This document shows positions 8,501 to 17,035 of a DNA stretch of 64,000 nucleotides, piece by piece. The position numbers were made by a program, and so were the translations under genes. The stretch spans positions 1 to 64,000 of the forward strand of contig MKTD01000032.1 of assembly GCA_001898165.1 (NCBI GenBank), written 5' to 3'. The DNA is from Bacteroidia bacterium 43-41 (GTDB lineage: Bacteria; Bacteroidota; Bacteroidia; Bacteroidales; Dysgonomonadaceae). Under the pieces are notes generated by a model. The model was not told the origin of the DNA, did no database searches, and saw only the letters and a program-made list of their open reading frames with translations. Position 1 is the first letter of the stretch. Each line of letters begins with the position of its first letter.

Positions 8501-9276
8501 ACTCGTTTCGCTTCCTGCCAGATTGCTTCCATTTCGTCTAACGTCATCTCTTTCAGCGAACGTCCTTGTTCCTTTACTTTTCGCTCCATGTAGTTGAAGC
8601 GATAAATGAATTTTTGATTGGTCCGCTCCAGTGCGTTGTCCGGATTCACTTTATAGAGCCGGGCGGCATTGATGATGCTGAAAAGTACGTCTCCGAATTC
8701 TTTTTCAGTCTTGTCTTGGTCTAAGTTTTCTATCTCGGCTTCCAATTCGCCGATCTCTTCTTTTACTTTATCCCATACGTCGCGGCGCTTGTTCCAATCA
8801 AAACCCGAGTTCCGGGCTTTATCCTGAATGCGGTATGCTTTTACGAGCGAGGGCAGGGAAGATGGAACGCCTGCCAATACACTCCCGTTTCCGCCCTTCT
8901 CCTGAAGTTTAATCTGCTCCCACGATTTTTCAACAGAACTTGCCGAGTCGGCATGCAAATCTCCAAACACGTGCGGATGGCGGAAAACAAGCTTATCGCA
9001 GATAGTGTTGCATACATCGGCCATGTCAAACACCTGTTTTTCTTCACCTATCTTTGCATAAAAAACCACATGTAACAGTAAGTCGCCAAGTTCCTTCTTT
9101 ATCTCCTGATCGCTGTTATTGATAATGGCCTCCGCCAGTTCGTATGTCTCCTCTATGGTGTTGGCGCGAAGGCTTTCGTTGGTTTGCACATTGTCCCACG
9201 GACATTTCTCGCGCAGCTCGTCCATAATATCAAGCAGTCGGCCGAATGCTTCAAGTTTTTGTTGTCGGGTGTTCAT
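8497..9276 (-). CDS. mazG: Nucleoside triphosphate pyrophosphohydrolase MazG
   Basis: 259 residues from the ATG at 9276; an upstream TTG at 9282 is in frame but less likely. Two MazG repeats: residues about 20-100 with the metal-binding EExxE pattern (TIEETYELAEAI, then KELGDLLLHVVF) and about 170-235 (VKEEIGELEAEIENLD, EFGDVLFSIINAARL). Removes pyrophosphate from dNTPs/NTPs, including aberrant ones. The ATG is 10 nt after a perfect 12-bp hairpin (9287-9314). Coupled by overlap to the small zinc-ribbon gene. Confidence 0.95.
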   Translation of the reverse strand: MNTRQQKLEAFGRLLDIMDELREKCPWDNVQTNESLRANTIEETYELAEAIINNSDQEIKKELGDLLLHVVFYAKIGEEKQVFDMADVCNTICDKLVFRHPHVFGDLHADSASSVEKSWEQIKLQEKGGNGSVLAGVPSSLPSLVKAYRIQDKARNSGFDWNKRRDVWDKVKEEIGELEAEIENLDQDKTEKEFGDVLFSIINAARLYKVNPDNALERTNQKFIYRFNYMERKVKEQGRSLKEMTLDEMEAIWQEAKRV

Positions 9277-9286
9277 ATCCAAGCAA

Positions 9287-9314
9287 GTGGAGATGCGGTC
9301 AGCCGCATCTCCAC
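9287..9314. repeat. Perfect 12-bp hairpin between dsbD and mazG
   Basis: GTGGAGATGCGG, loop TCAG, CCGCATCTCCAC. It lies between the dsbD stop (9324) and the mazG ATG (9276). Neither side has a T tract directly after the stem on the minus strand, so it is not a standard intrinsic terminator; it could be an RNA processing or stability element or block ribosomes ahead of mazG. Confidence 0.7.
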
Positions 9315-9323
9315 GATAAAGGG

Positions 9324-11354
9324 TTATTTTTTAAAATTTCGTAGTCCTGTTTCGAGGAATTTCACGTAATTGGAGATGTTCTCATCGAAGGCGTGTGCCG
9401 GTGCAACAGGTTTTCCGGAGTGGTCCAGAATTACGTAATACGGTTGCGATTGTGCGCCGAATTTTTCTCTTTGCAGATAGCTCCATTTATCGCCAACGGT
9501 CTTCAGTTTAGTTTTTCTCCCGTTTTCATCCACTTCGAGAATTTCGGGCAGTTTGGCTCTTTCGTCCACCATCAGTGTGATATATACGAACTCGTTATCA
9601 ATCAGATTCTTCACCCGTTCATCCACCAAGACAGTAGCGTCCATTTTGTGGCAATTCACGCATCCGTGCCCGGCGAAGCTGACCAATGCGGGTTTCCCGG
9701 TTTGTGCTGCGGCGGCCATTCCGGTTTCATAATCGGTATAGACCGTTTTGAGCGAAACTTCATTTAATTTAAAATCCTGCGTAGATAAAGGAGGCAGGAT
9801 AGAGCTTATGGGTTTAAGCGGTGCTCCCCACAACCCCGGAATCAGGTAGAGGGCGAATGCAAACGAAAATATGGATAGGAATAACCGGGGAATGGTAACG
9901 TGCGGAACATCACTGTCGCCGTGGAACTTCAATTTCCCAAGCAGGTAGAATCCTAAGATACCGGAGATAACAATCCACAGGACAAGGAACACATCGCGGT
10001 TGAGGATTCCCCATCCGTTCGATAAATCGGCTACCGATAAGAACTTCATCGAAACAGCCAGCACAATAAATCCGAGCACTACTTTCACGGAGTTGAGCCA
10101 GCTTCCCGACTTCGGGAGTGTCTTCAGCCACGAGGGGAAAATAGCGAACAACGTGAACGGTATGGCCAGGGCAATGGCAAAACCAAGCATCCCGATGGCC
10201 GGGGCAAGGTAACTTCCTTGTGTGGCGGCTTCAACCAATAACCATCCGATAATCGGGCCGGTGCACGAGAAGGAGACCAATGCCAGCGTGAAAGCCATGA
10301 AAAAGAGGCTTATCAAACCGGAGGTGCTGTCCACTTTGCTGTCCATCTTGTTGGTCCACGATGCCGGAAGTACAAGCTCAAACGCTCCCAGGAAAGACAT
10401 GGCGAAGATGAGCAGCAACGCAAAGAATATGAGATTGAATACGGCGCTTGTGGCAATGTTGTTAAGCGCGCTTGCTCCGAAAATTGCAGTAATAACAAGT
10501 CCTAACGCAACGTAGATAAAAATGATGGAAGATCCGTATATGGCTGCGTCGGAAACGGCTTTTCTGCGAACTTTTTTGTTCCTGTTCAGGAAGAAACTGA
10601 CGGTAATGGGGATCATCGGCCAAACACAGGGCGTAAGCAATGCGGCAAAGCCCCAGATTAACCCTTTCAGGAAAATACTCCATAGCGATGAACTGCCGTC
10701 GTGTTGTGTGCCAAAAGCGTTCAATTCTTCGGTAACGGGTGTCCAGAGCAACTCTTTGTCAACCGAAATGGGTACTGCTGCCGGTGAGGAAATTAGTGAA
10801 GAGTCCTGCGAAAGGTTTCCGGTAGGGAGAACTGCGGTGCCAGGAGCCTCTGTCTCGGATGCTGCGGTTGATGCAGTTGCGGTAACCGTCTTAGGCAGAT
10901 CCGCCGAGGTAAAAGAAAATTCATTGGGCAGCGGGGGAGTGCAACTCTTATCATCGCAAGCCTGAGCGCGTACATCGCCTGTGATGAGGAAGCTACCTTT
11001 GTCGGTAACTTTTATGCGTTGAATGAACCTCGCAGAGTTGTCAAAAGTCCCGATATTCATTTGAAATACAGGGTCGTACTTGACTGTTGCCTGTTTTCCT
11101 GTGGCATTAAAATCACCTACGGCTTCCGCCCCTTTTATTTCATCGAAGTTCAATGAAGTGGGGTAGGGTCCGTTATCGGGAATTTTTGAGTCGTACATAT
11201 GCCAGCCTTGCTGGATGGTTGCATCAGCGATCAGCTCAATTTCGCCATTTCCCTTGTCTTGCAGGCTGAACTTCCAGCTGATAACATGTTGTGGAAATGC
11301 CTGAGATAACACAAAGAGAAAAAATAACGAAGTAATTGTTCTTTTGAAATTCAT
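9324..11354 (-). CDS. dsbD: Thiol:disulfide interchange protein DsbD (three-domain)
   Basis: 676 residues. Signal peptide 1-21; N-terminal immunoglobulin-like domain with the exposed pair Cys133/Cys138 (QACDDKSC); eight-helix CcdA-like membrane domain from about 225 to 510 with Cys243 (TPCVWPMIP) and Cys364 (FSCTGPIIG); C-terminal thioredoxin domain with CVNC at 565-568. Carries electrons from cytoplasmic thioredoxin across the inner membrane to periplasmic disulfide substrates. Next gene downstream of the ars operon on the same strand, but separated by 131 nt that contain a possible terminator and a -7 box (TATCTTTG, 11382-11389), so probably its own unit. Confidence 0.95.
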   Translation of the reverse strand: MNFKRTITSLFFLFVLSQAFPQHVISWKFSLQDKGNGEIELIADATIQQGWHMYDSKIPDNGPYPTSLNFDEIKGAEAVGDFNATGKQATVKYDPVFQMNIGTFDNSARFIQRIKVTDKGSFLITGDVRAQACDDKSCTPPLPNEFSFTSADLPKTVTATASTAASETEAPGTAVLPTGNLSQDSSLISSPAAVPISVDKELLWTPVTEELNAFGTQHDGSSSLWSIFLKGLIWGFAALLTPCVWPMIPITVSFFLNRNKKVRRKAVSDAAIYGSSIIFIYVALGLVITAIFGASALNNIATSAVFNLIFFALLLIFAMSFLGAFELVLPASWTNKMDSKVDSTSGLISLFFMAFTLALVSFSCTGPIIGWLLVEAATQGSYLAPAIGMLGFAIALAIPFTLFAIFPSWLKTLPKSGSWLNSVKVVLGFIVLAVSMKFLSVADLSNGWGILNRDVFLVLWIVISGILGFYLLGKLKFHGDSDVPHVTIPRLFLSIFSFAFALYLIPGLWGAPLKPISSILPPLSTQDFKLNEVSLKTVYTDYETGMAAAAQTGKPALVSFAGHGCVNCHKMDATVLVDERVKNLIDNEFVYITLMVDERAKLPEILEVDENGRKTKLKTVGDKWSYLQREKFGAQSQPYYVILDHSGKPVAPAHAFDENISNYVKFLETGLRNFKK

Positions 11355-11434
11355 TATCCGGTGGTTTTACGGTTTAACGCACAAAGATAGTAAAAGTTGA
11401 ATAAACATCTTACGGATAGCAGGGTTATAAATCG

Positions 11435-11464
11435 AAAAAATGAGTTATAAACTTAGGTTATAAC
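11435..11464 (-). terminator. Possible terminator at the end of the ars operon
   Basis: On the minus strand GTTATAA, 7 nt, TTATAAC, then TCATTTTTTC. The stem is short and AT-rich, so this is tentative. A third GTTATAA copy sits at 11424-11430. Confidence 0.35.
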
Positions 11465-11485
11465 AGATTAATTATACGGTTATTC

Positions 11486-12538
11486 TTACTGTCTTACCGG
11501 TGGCCTGAACCATCTCTTTTTGAACCAAAAGGCTACATTGACCAATGCAATCATTACCGGAACTTCCACTAAAGGGCCTATAACCGCAGCAAAAGCTTCA
11601 CCCGAATGGATGCCGAATACAGCAATGGCCACCGCAATAGCCAGTTCAAAATTATTGCTTGCTGCCGTGAACGAAAGGGTGGTGGACTGCTCGTAATTTG
11701 CTCCCGCTCTCTTGCTCATGTAGAAAGAAACCACAAACATGATCACGAAGTACAGTATCAGGGGAATGGCAATACGGACCACATCCAACGGCAGTTTTAC
11801 GATGTACTCGCCTTTCAGTGAAAACATGACAAAAATAGTGAATAACAATGCGATAAGCGTAAACGGACTGATTTCAGGAACAATTTTCCGGTTATACCAG
11901 TTCTCGTCCTTTACCTTAAGGCTGATATAGCGGGTAAGAAACCCTGCCAGCATGGGGATTCCCAAATAGATAAGGACGCTTTTTGCAATTTCCGCCATCG
12001 TTATGTTGGCTACCGAGTCGTTGGTGGGTAACCCAAACCATACGGGCAGGACGGCTATGAAAAAATAGGCGTACAACGAAAAGAAAAGGATTTGGAACAG
12101 TGAGTTGAAAGCCACCAATCCGGCGGCATACTGATGGTCACCGTGAGCCAGGTCGTTCCATACGATCACCATGGCAATGCATCGGGCCAACCCGATGAGG
12201 ATAAGACCGTACATATAATCGACATTGAACTGCAAAAACAAAATGGCCAGAAAGAACATCAGGACGGGACCGATGATCCAGTTCTGGACCAGCGATAAAC
12301 CTAAAATCCGGGTGTTTTTGAAAACATCCCCCAGTTCTTCGTATTTTACTTTTGCCAAAGGTGGATACATCATGATAATCAGTCCGATGGCGATGGGGAT
12401 ATGGGTTGTTCCGACGGACAACGAATCCCAAAAACTGGCGATTGAGGGGAACAGCCATCCCGATAACACTCCGGAGAGCATCGCCATAAAGATCCAGAGC
12501 GTAAGGTAGCGGTCGAGTATTTTTAGTTTTGCTTTCAT
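11486..12538 (-). CDS. acr3: Arsenite efflux permease, ACR3 family
   Basis: 350 residues, ten predicted membrane segments. Exports trivalent arsenite from the cytoplasm. The conserved ACR3 cysteine is Cys120 in GLARCIAMV, and the conserved glutamate is Glu325 in [10 protein letters not shown]. Last gene of the ars operon; the ATG at 12538 is 3 nt after the arsC stop, so arsenate reduction and arsenite export are translated together. No ArsA ATPase is present, as expected for a stand-alone ACR3. Confidence 0.96.
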   Translation of the reverse strand: MKAKLKILDRYLTLWIFMAMLSGVLSGWLFPSIASFWDSLSVGTTHIPIAIGLIIMMYPPLAKVKYEELGDVFKNTRILGLSLVQNWIIGPVLMFFLAILFLQFNVDYMYGLILIGLARCIAMVIVWNDLAHGDHQYAAGLVAFNSLFQILFFSLYAYFFIAVLPVWFGLPTNDSVANITMAEIAKSVLIYLGIPMLAGFLTRYISLKVKDENWYNRKIVPEISPFTLIALLFTIFVMFSLKGEYIVKLPLDVVRIAIPLILYFVIMFVVSFYMSKRAGANYEQSTTLSFTAASNNFELAIAVAIAVFGIHSGEAFAAVIGPLVEVPVMIALVNVAFWFKKRWFRPPVRQ

Positions 12539-12541
12539 GCT

Positions 12542-12967
12542 TTACAATTGAGCTTTGATTTCTTCATCGTAGAGTTTTCTGAATGCTTCCTTTATCTCAT
12601 GGCGAACACGGCGAAACTCGCTTTCTATAAATTCGGGTGTGCCGACGGCGTGGCTCGGATCGTCAAAGCCGATATGCAGCCTTTTCTTTACTTTTCCGGT
12701 AAATGCCGGACACACTTCGTTAGCGCCGCCACAAACGGTAATTACATAATCCCACGCATCGTTGAGGTATTTGCCTACCGGGTCGGATGTGTGGTGGCTG
12801 ATGTCGATACCCACTTCCGCCATCGCTTTCACCGCACCGGGATTTAATTTCCCCGATGCCTCTGTTCCTGCTGAACAAACCGTGATATCCGGATTGAACG
12901 ATTGCAGGAAACCGTGAGCCATCTGACTGCGGCAACTGTTCCCTGTACAAAGAATTAATATTTTCAT
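12542..12967 (-). CDS. arsC: Arsenate reductase, thioredoxin-coupled LMW-phosphatase type
   Basis: 141 residues. Reduces arsenate to arsenite for Acr3. P-loop CTGNSCR at 7-13 with nucleophile Cys7; redox relay cysteines Cys79 and Cys86 (TVCGGANEVCP). The spacings 7-79-86 equal the 10-82-89 of Staphylococcus aureus pI258 ArsC, so the full three-cysteine relay is intact and thioredoxin is the expected reductant. Fused domains absent. Confidence 0.96.
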   Translation of the reverse strand: MKILILCTGNSCRSQMAHGFLQSFNPDITVCSAGTEASGKLNPGAVKAMAEVGIDISHHTSDPVGKYLNDAWDYVITVCGGANEVCPAFTGKVKKRLHIGFDDPSHAVGTPEFIESEFRRVRHEIKEAFRKLYDEEIKAQL

Positions 12968-13056
12968 ACTGATTTGATTTTTAAAATGTTATTAATGTCT
13001 TTTAAACTGTGAATTTGAATATATAAGGACTTCCATTGTCAAAATTTTTCATGTAA

Positions 13057-13872
13057 TTATAACGACTTATAGCCGGATACGGTAATGCTGAAAATTCCTG
13101 TTTCTCCTTTTTTGAAATCTTTAATTTCTTCCTCAGACATATATTTCGAAAGAACTTTATAGGGAATTGGTATTGGCTTCAACTTGTGAATTGCTACGTT
13201 CTCAAAACCGTTGTCATGGATGATATTGATATATTGATCCCGCGTAATGGCACCCGAAACACATCCTACATACATTTCTGCATCAGAGCGCAGGGTTTCA
13301 GGCAACTCACCTTTGGTCACTACATCGGAAACACAAAAATGTCCTCCGGGTTTCAGTACGCGAATCATTTCAGCAAATGCTTTGTGCTTATTGGGCACCA
13401 GATTTAGAACGCAGTTCGATACAATCACATCAAAATCGTTGTCAGAAAAAGGCATTTCTTCGATGTCGCCTTGCACAAATTCCACATTCATGAATCCGAG
13501 TTTCCGATTGTTTTCAATAGCTTTGGCAACCATCATGTCCGTGAAATCCAGACCCACGATTTTGCCTGTTTCTCCCACAATGGCGCGGGCTACAAAGCAA
13601 TCGTTTCCGGCACCGCTTCCCAAGTCGAGCACACAGTCGCCAGTTTTCAGATTGGCAAACTGAGTAGGGAGTCCGCACCCTAAGCCCAAATCTGCATCGG
13701 GATTATAGCCTTCTACGGTGTTGTAGTCATCTCCAATCATGCTGAATTCAATTTTCTCACAACAACCCGAAGTTCCGCAACAGGATGATTTAATCTTATC
13801 ATTTGACAAGCTTTGTTTGGCTATTGAACCATATTTTTTCTTTACAACCACTTTTAAATCTTTAGCATTCAT
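13057..13872 (-). CDS. arsM: Arsenite S-adenosylmethionine methyltransferase
   Basis: 271 residues. SAM-binding fold with VLDLGSGAGNDCFVA at 81-95. The three cysteines that bind As(III) in ArsM are present: Cys66 (LGCGLPT), Cys154 (SNCVLNLVP) and Cys204 (GCVSGAI). An extra N-terminal cysteine cluster CCGTSGCC (31-38) may be a second arsenic-binding patch. Converts arsenite to methylarsenicals, some volatile. Fits the operon with ArsP, which exports trivalent methyl- and aryl-arsenicals. An 89-nt gap to arsC is the largest in the distal operon. Confidence 0.95.
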   Translation of the reverse strand: MNAKDLKVVVKKKYGSIAKQSLSNDKIKSSCCGTSGCCEKIEFSMIGDDYNTVEGYNPDADLGLGCGLPTQFANLKTGDCVLDLGSGAGNDCFVARAIVGETGKIVGLDFTDMMVAKAIENNRKLGFMNVEFVQGDIEEMPFSDNDFDVIVSNCVLNLVPNKHKAFAEMIRVLKPGGHFCVSDVVTKGELPETLRSDAEMYVGCVSGAITRDQYINIIHDNGFENVAIHKLKPIPIPYKVLSKYMSEEEIKDFKKGETGIFSITVSGYKSL

Positions 13873-13901
13873 ATATTTAATTTGATTTTAGCTTTGCTTA
13901 A

Positions 13902-15221
13902 TTATAAACTTCCAAAAATTAATCCGGATAGGGTTGACAAAATAATGACTAACGCAGCATAGACAACTGTTTTCTGTGTTCCAATAATTCCACGGATAAC
14001 CAATAAATTTGGCAAAGACATCGATGGCCCTGAAAGTAACAGTGCCAATGCCGGACCTTTCCCCATTCCCGAGGCGATTAATCCCTGAATAATTGGAACT
14101 TCTGTAAGTGTGGCAAAATACATAAACGCACCCACAACGGAGGAAAGAAAATTCGATTTGAATGAGTTTCCGCCCACAGCCCAGGCAATCCATTCGTTCG
14201 GAATTATTCCGGGAATAGCCACATTATCGTGCGTGGAACCCAGCAAAAATCCGGCAATGACCACGCCTATTGCCAATAAGGGAACAATTTGTTTCGTAAA
14301 CTCCCACGATGAAAGAATCCACTTCTTGTTTTCTTCGTCGTCCGCTTTGTCCGTTAATCCAAGGAATGCGACGGCAGCAATTCCTATTACCATTGAAATG
14401 ACTGGATTCCTGAAAATAAATGTACTTACGGCTGTAACCACTACGGCAGCAACTACTTTCCATGTTTTCATCTTCAGAATGAAAATCAGGGCTGTAGCCA
14501 GTACCAGACTAAAAACACCGGTAATGTACCACTTGTTTTCCCATATAAAATGCCAAAAGCTGTTTGTGTCGTCTGATGTGGGTTTTCCCCAATTGGCAAA
14601 AACCAAAATCAGTACCAGTGTGAAAAAGAAAATAGATGTTTGCCACAACGGTCGTTTTTCGGGTTCAGGAATAATGTTCATCTGTTCATCGGCCCGTACT
14701 TTTTCCTCTTTTCGGTAAATGAACGCCATAATCAACCCGATGATAATGCTGAACGAAACGGCTCCAATAACGCGTGCTGCTCCCAATTCCCAACCTAAAA
14801 TTCGGGCGGTAAGAATTATAGCAAGAATGTTAATGGCAGGACCTGAATATAAAAAAGCGATAGCGGGTCCTAATCCGGCACCACGTTTATGAATACTCGA
14901 AAACAAGGGTAAAATCGTGCAGGAACAAACCGCCAGAACAGTTCCCGAAACAGCAGCCACCGTATAGGCAACCCATTTTTTTGCTTTTGCTCCAAAATAT
15001 CTGATAACGGAGCCTTGACTGATAAAAACCGAAATAACTCCCGCTATTAAAAAAGCGGGTAACAAACAAAGTACCACGTGCTCCCGGGCGTACCATTTCG
15101 ATAAATCGAAAGTGGCATCCATGGCCGTGTTGAACACGTTGCTGTGAATAGGCAAGAAATATATCGCCAAGAACACAACAACAAAAGTGACAAGTATCTT
15201 AAATTCTTTTCTGATTTCCAT
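13902..15221 (-). CDS. arsP: Permease of the ArsP / DUF318 family (organoarsenical efflux)
   Basis: 439 residues, about ten membrane segments in two homologous halves. Family motifs: CSCTILPLFSSIHKRGAGLGPAIAFLYSGPAIN in the first half and LTEVPIIQGLIASGMGKGPALALLLSGPSMSLPNL in the second, split here for brevity. Campylobacter ArsP exports trivalent organoarsenicals such as methylarsenite and reduced roxarsone. Position between arsG and arsM supports that role over a generic permease. A central charged loop (EEKVRADEQMNIIPEPEKR) is cytoplasmic. Confidence 0.88.
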   Translation of the reverse strand: MEIRKEFKILVTFVVVFLAIYFLPIHSNVFNTAMDATFDLSKWYAREHVVLCLLPAFLIAGVISVFISQGSVIRYFGAKAKKWVAYTVAAVSGTVLAVCSCTILPLFSSIHKRGAGLGPAIAFLYSGPAINILAIILTARILGWELGAARVIGAVSFSIIIGLIMAFIYRKEEKVRADEQMNIIPEPEKRPLWQTSIFFFTLVLILVFANWGKPTSDDTNSFWHFIWENKWYITGVFSLVLATALIFILKMKTWKVVAAVVVTAVSTFIFRNPVISMVIGIAAVAFLGLTDKADDEENKKWILSSWEFTKQIVPLLAIGVVIAGFLLGSTHDNVAIPGIIPNEWIAWAVGGNSFKSNFLSSVVGAFMYFATLTEVPIIQGLIASGMGKGPALALLLSGPSMSLPNLLVIRGIIGTQKTVVYAALVIILSTLSGLIFGSL

Positions 15222-15224
15222 TTT

Positions 15225-15938
15225 CTAAAAATAAAAGCTGTACGTGTAATAAATTCCTATAATGATAAAGATTAAGGCAATGGCTTTACTAAACCATTTT
15301 TCGAATTTCTGAACGCTGTTGTAAAACCGCCCAACTTCGGCAAAACTGAAAGCCAGTAGCCACGCCACAATAATTACAGGCAATGCTGTTGCAATAGCAA
15401 ATACAACTGGAAAAAAATATCCTCCTGCTTCCATTGCCGACATCGGTATAAGCATTCCGAAGTAGAATATTCCGCTTGTCGGACAAAATGCCAAGGCGAA
15501 AAGTACACCCAGCCAAAGTGCACCCCAACCACCTTTTTTTCTGATTTTTTCAGAGTTTTTCCCACTGAACCCGAATTTGGGCAAATTCAGCTTGTGTCCG
15601 TACAACATAAACAGCCCGATAATAATTAATAGTGGGCCGATAATGACACCGCCGAATTTCGCAATGAACTTTTGAATTCCGTAAAGGCTTGAACCTTGTT
15701 TGAGGATGAAAATCAGAATGATGCCTAATGCCGTGTATGAAACTATTCTGCCCAATGTGTATAGTAACCCGTTTCTGAAAATTCTTTTTTTATCTTCAAT
15801 GTCTTTACTTATGTAGCCAATAGCGGTAATGTTGGTAGCTAGCGGACAAGGACTGATTGCGGTAAGCAACCCGAGAATGAATGCCGTAATAAACGGAATG
15901 TTACTGCTTTCGAGTAAGTTTTGAAGAAACTGCTCCAT
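15225..15938 (-). CDS. arsG: ArsG-family permease (CcdA-like, aromatic arsenical efflux)
   Basis: 237 residues, six to seven membrane segments, a CcdA/DsbD-like fold. Key cysteines sit as in CcdA: Cys31 in AISPCPLATN and Cys152 in AFCPTSG. The ArsEFG set is known to detoxify nitroaromatic arsenicals (roxarsone, nitarsone), with ArsG assigned as exporter of the aminoaromatic product. The CcdA resemblance suggests it may instead, or also, move reducing equivalents across the membrane to ArsF. ATG is 7 nt downstream of arsF; stop is 3 nt before arsP. Confidence 0.85.
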   Translation of the reverse strand: MEQFLQNLLESSNIPFITAFILGLLTAISPCPLATNITAIGYISKDIEDKKRIFRNGLLYTLGRIVSYTALGIILIFILKQGSSLYGIQKFIAKFGGVIIGPLLIIIGLFMLYGHKLNLPKFGFSGKNSEKIRKKGGWGALWLGVLFALAFCPTSGIFYFGMLIPMSAMEAGGYFFPVVFAIATALPVIIVAWLLAFSFAEVGRFYNSVQKFEKWFSKAIALIFIIIGIYYTYSFYF

Positions 15939-15945
15939 ATAAGGA

Positions 15946-16395
15946 TTAATTGGCCAAAAATTCGTTTATTTTTTCGCTTAATCCCCTTTTGAAGGCATCG
16001 GGATTGTTGCGGGCATTGGTAAAAGCAAACTCTGTGAGATTGTTTACTGATTCCTGATCTTTTTTCCAGTCGTTGACAAAAAGCGATGACCACGCCACTT
16101 CGTACCTGTCGGCGATGGCCTTATTTTCCGGCTTGGAGATATCCACTATTTTGAATATCAATTTTTTGCTGTTAATGGCGTCAGCGAAACTGCTTTCGAT
16201 CAGACTTTTGGTTTCTGCTTCGATGGCCTGACAGGTTGGACAACGCTGTGTGCCGTGAAAATAAATTACCTCCACCACGTCGCCCGATGGAGCAAATTCA
16301 TCTGTGGATTGATTGGTGGTTTGTTCCGCTTTTTTATTTTGATTACAACTTATCGTGAATAGTCCGATAAGGCAGATAAAGATTAACTGTTTCAT
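15946..16395 (-). CDS. arsF: ArsF family lipoprotein, thioredoxin-like (nitroaryl arsenical reduction)
   Basis: 149 residues. Lipoprotein signal peptide with lipobox ISC (Cys17), then a thioredoxin-like domain starting VIYFHGTQRCPTCQAIE with CPTC at 52-55. In characterised ArsEFG systems ArsF is assigned as a subunit of the nitrophenyl reductase. The lipobox places it at the periplasmic face, which is hard to square with a cytoplasmic reductase and instead fits an electron relay fed through ArsG. Four nt separate it from arsE. Confidence 0.85.
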   Translation of the reverse strand: MKQLIFICLIGLFTISCNQNKKAEQTTNQSTDEFAPSGDVVEVIYFHGTQRCPTCQAIEAETKSLIESSFADAINSKKLIFKIVDISKPENKAIADRYEVAWSSLFVNDWKKDQESVNNLTEFAFTNARNNPDAFKRGLSEKINEFLAN

Positions 16396-16399
16396 TGCG

Positions 16400-16633
16400 C
16401 TACTTTTTCAATAGATTTTTTACTTGTTCGAGTGATAATTTTTTTCCTGACGATACCACTTTTTCGTTGATAACCAATGCCGGAACGGAGAACACATTGT
16501 ACTGCATAATTTTTACCATGTCCTCTTCTTTTACCACATTAGCCTCAATACCAAGTTCAATTACCGCTTGTTTTGTAGTTTCGTACAGTGTTTTGCAACT
16601 TGGACATCCTGTTCCTAAAATTTTAATTTCCAT
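16400..16633 (-). CDS. arsE: Small thioredoxin-like protein (ArsE position, redox-active disulfide family)
   Basis: 77 residues. Compact glutaredoxin/thioredoxin fold with CPSC at 10-13 (GTGCPSCKTLYETTKQ) and the cis-proline region VFSVPALVIN. No signal peptide, so cytoplasmic. Its place directly before arsF and arsG matches ArsE of the ArsEFG organoarsenical system; the symbol is given on that context. May bind arsenic or shuttle electrons. A copy of the arsR operator lies just upstream (16667-16684). Confidence 0.75.
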   Translation of the reverse strand: MEIKILGTGCPSCKTLYETTKQAVIELGIEANVVKEEDMVKIMQYNVFSVPALVINEKVVSSGKKLSLEQVKNLLKK

Positions 16634-16666
16634 AATTTCTGTATTTTATTGATTTTATTGTTTATA

Positions 16667-16684
16667 GTTCGTCAAACAACGAAC
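16667..16684. promoter_or_regulatory. Second ArsR-type operator between arsR and arsE
   Basis: GTTCG, 8 nt, CGAAC, the same half-sites and spacing as the operator over the arsR promoter (17037-17055 core). No matching -33/-7 pair is seen next to it, so it may be a roadblock or auxiliary site inside the operon. Confidence 0.55.
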
Positions 16685-16702
16685 ATTGTTTGTAAAAAAT
16701 TT

Positions 16703-17026
16703 TTAGCAATTATTTTTGATTTCCGATGCGAAAAAGTTTCCAAACAGGTTGCGGGCAATTTCCCAGTTCTCTTTGTTGATGCAATACTTCACTTTGGGAG
16801 TTTCAATTTCACCCTGAATAAGCCCGGCGTTTTTCAACTCTTTCAGGTGTTGCGATACGGTTGCCTTGGCATTGGGAAACACATCGTGGATATCGCCGAA
16901 ATAACACGACTCCTGCGACAGCAAAAACTGGATGATCGCCACCCGGGTAGGATGTCCCAGCGCTTTAGCGAATGCTGCAATTTGTTTGTCTGTTGCTTGT
17001 TGGGCACTCTCTTTTTTCTTAACCAT
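16703..17026 (-). CDS. arsR: ArsR/SmtB family arsenic-responsive repressor
   Basis: 107 residues. Winged helix: ALGHPTRVAIIQFLL, then the recognition segment AKATVSQHLKELKNAGLI. Cysteines are Cys41 (SCYFGDI, where classical ArsR has CxC), Cys82 (VKYCINKE) and the C-terminal Cys107; these three could form the As(III) site, an inference. First gene of the ars operon and expected to repress it by binding the 22-bp palindrome over the -7 box. Confidence 0.92.
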   Translation of the reverse strand: MVKKKESAQQATDKQIAAFAKALGHPTRVAIIQFLLSQESCYFGDIHDVFPNAKATVSQHLKELKNAGLIQGEIETPKVKYCINKENWEIARNLFGNFFASEIKNNC

Positions 17027-17035
17027 AGCAATTTG

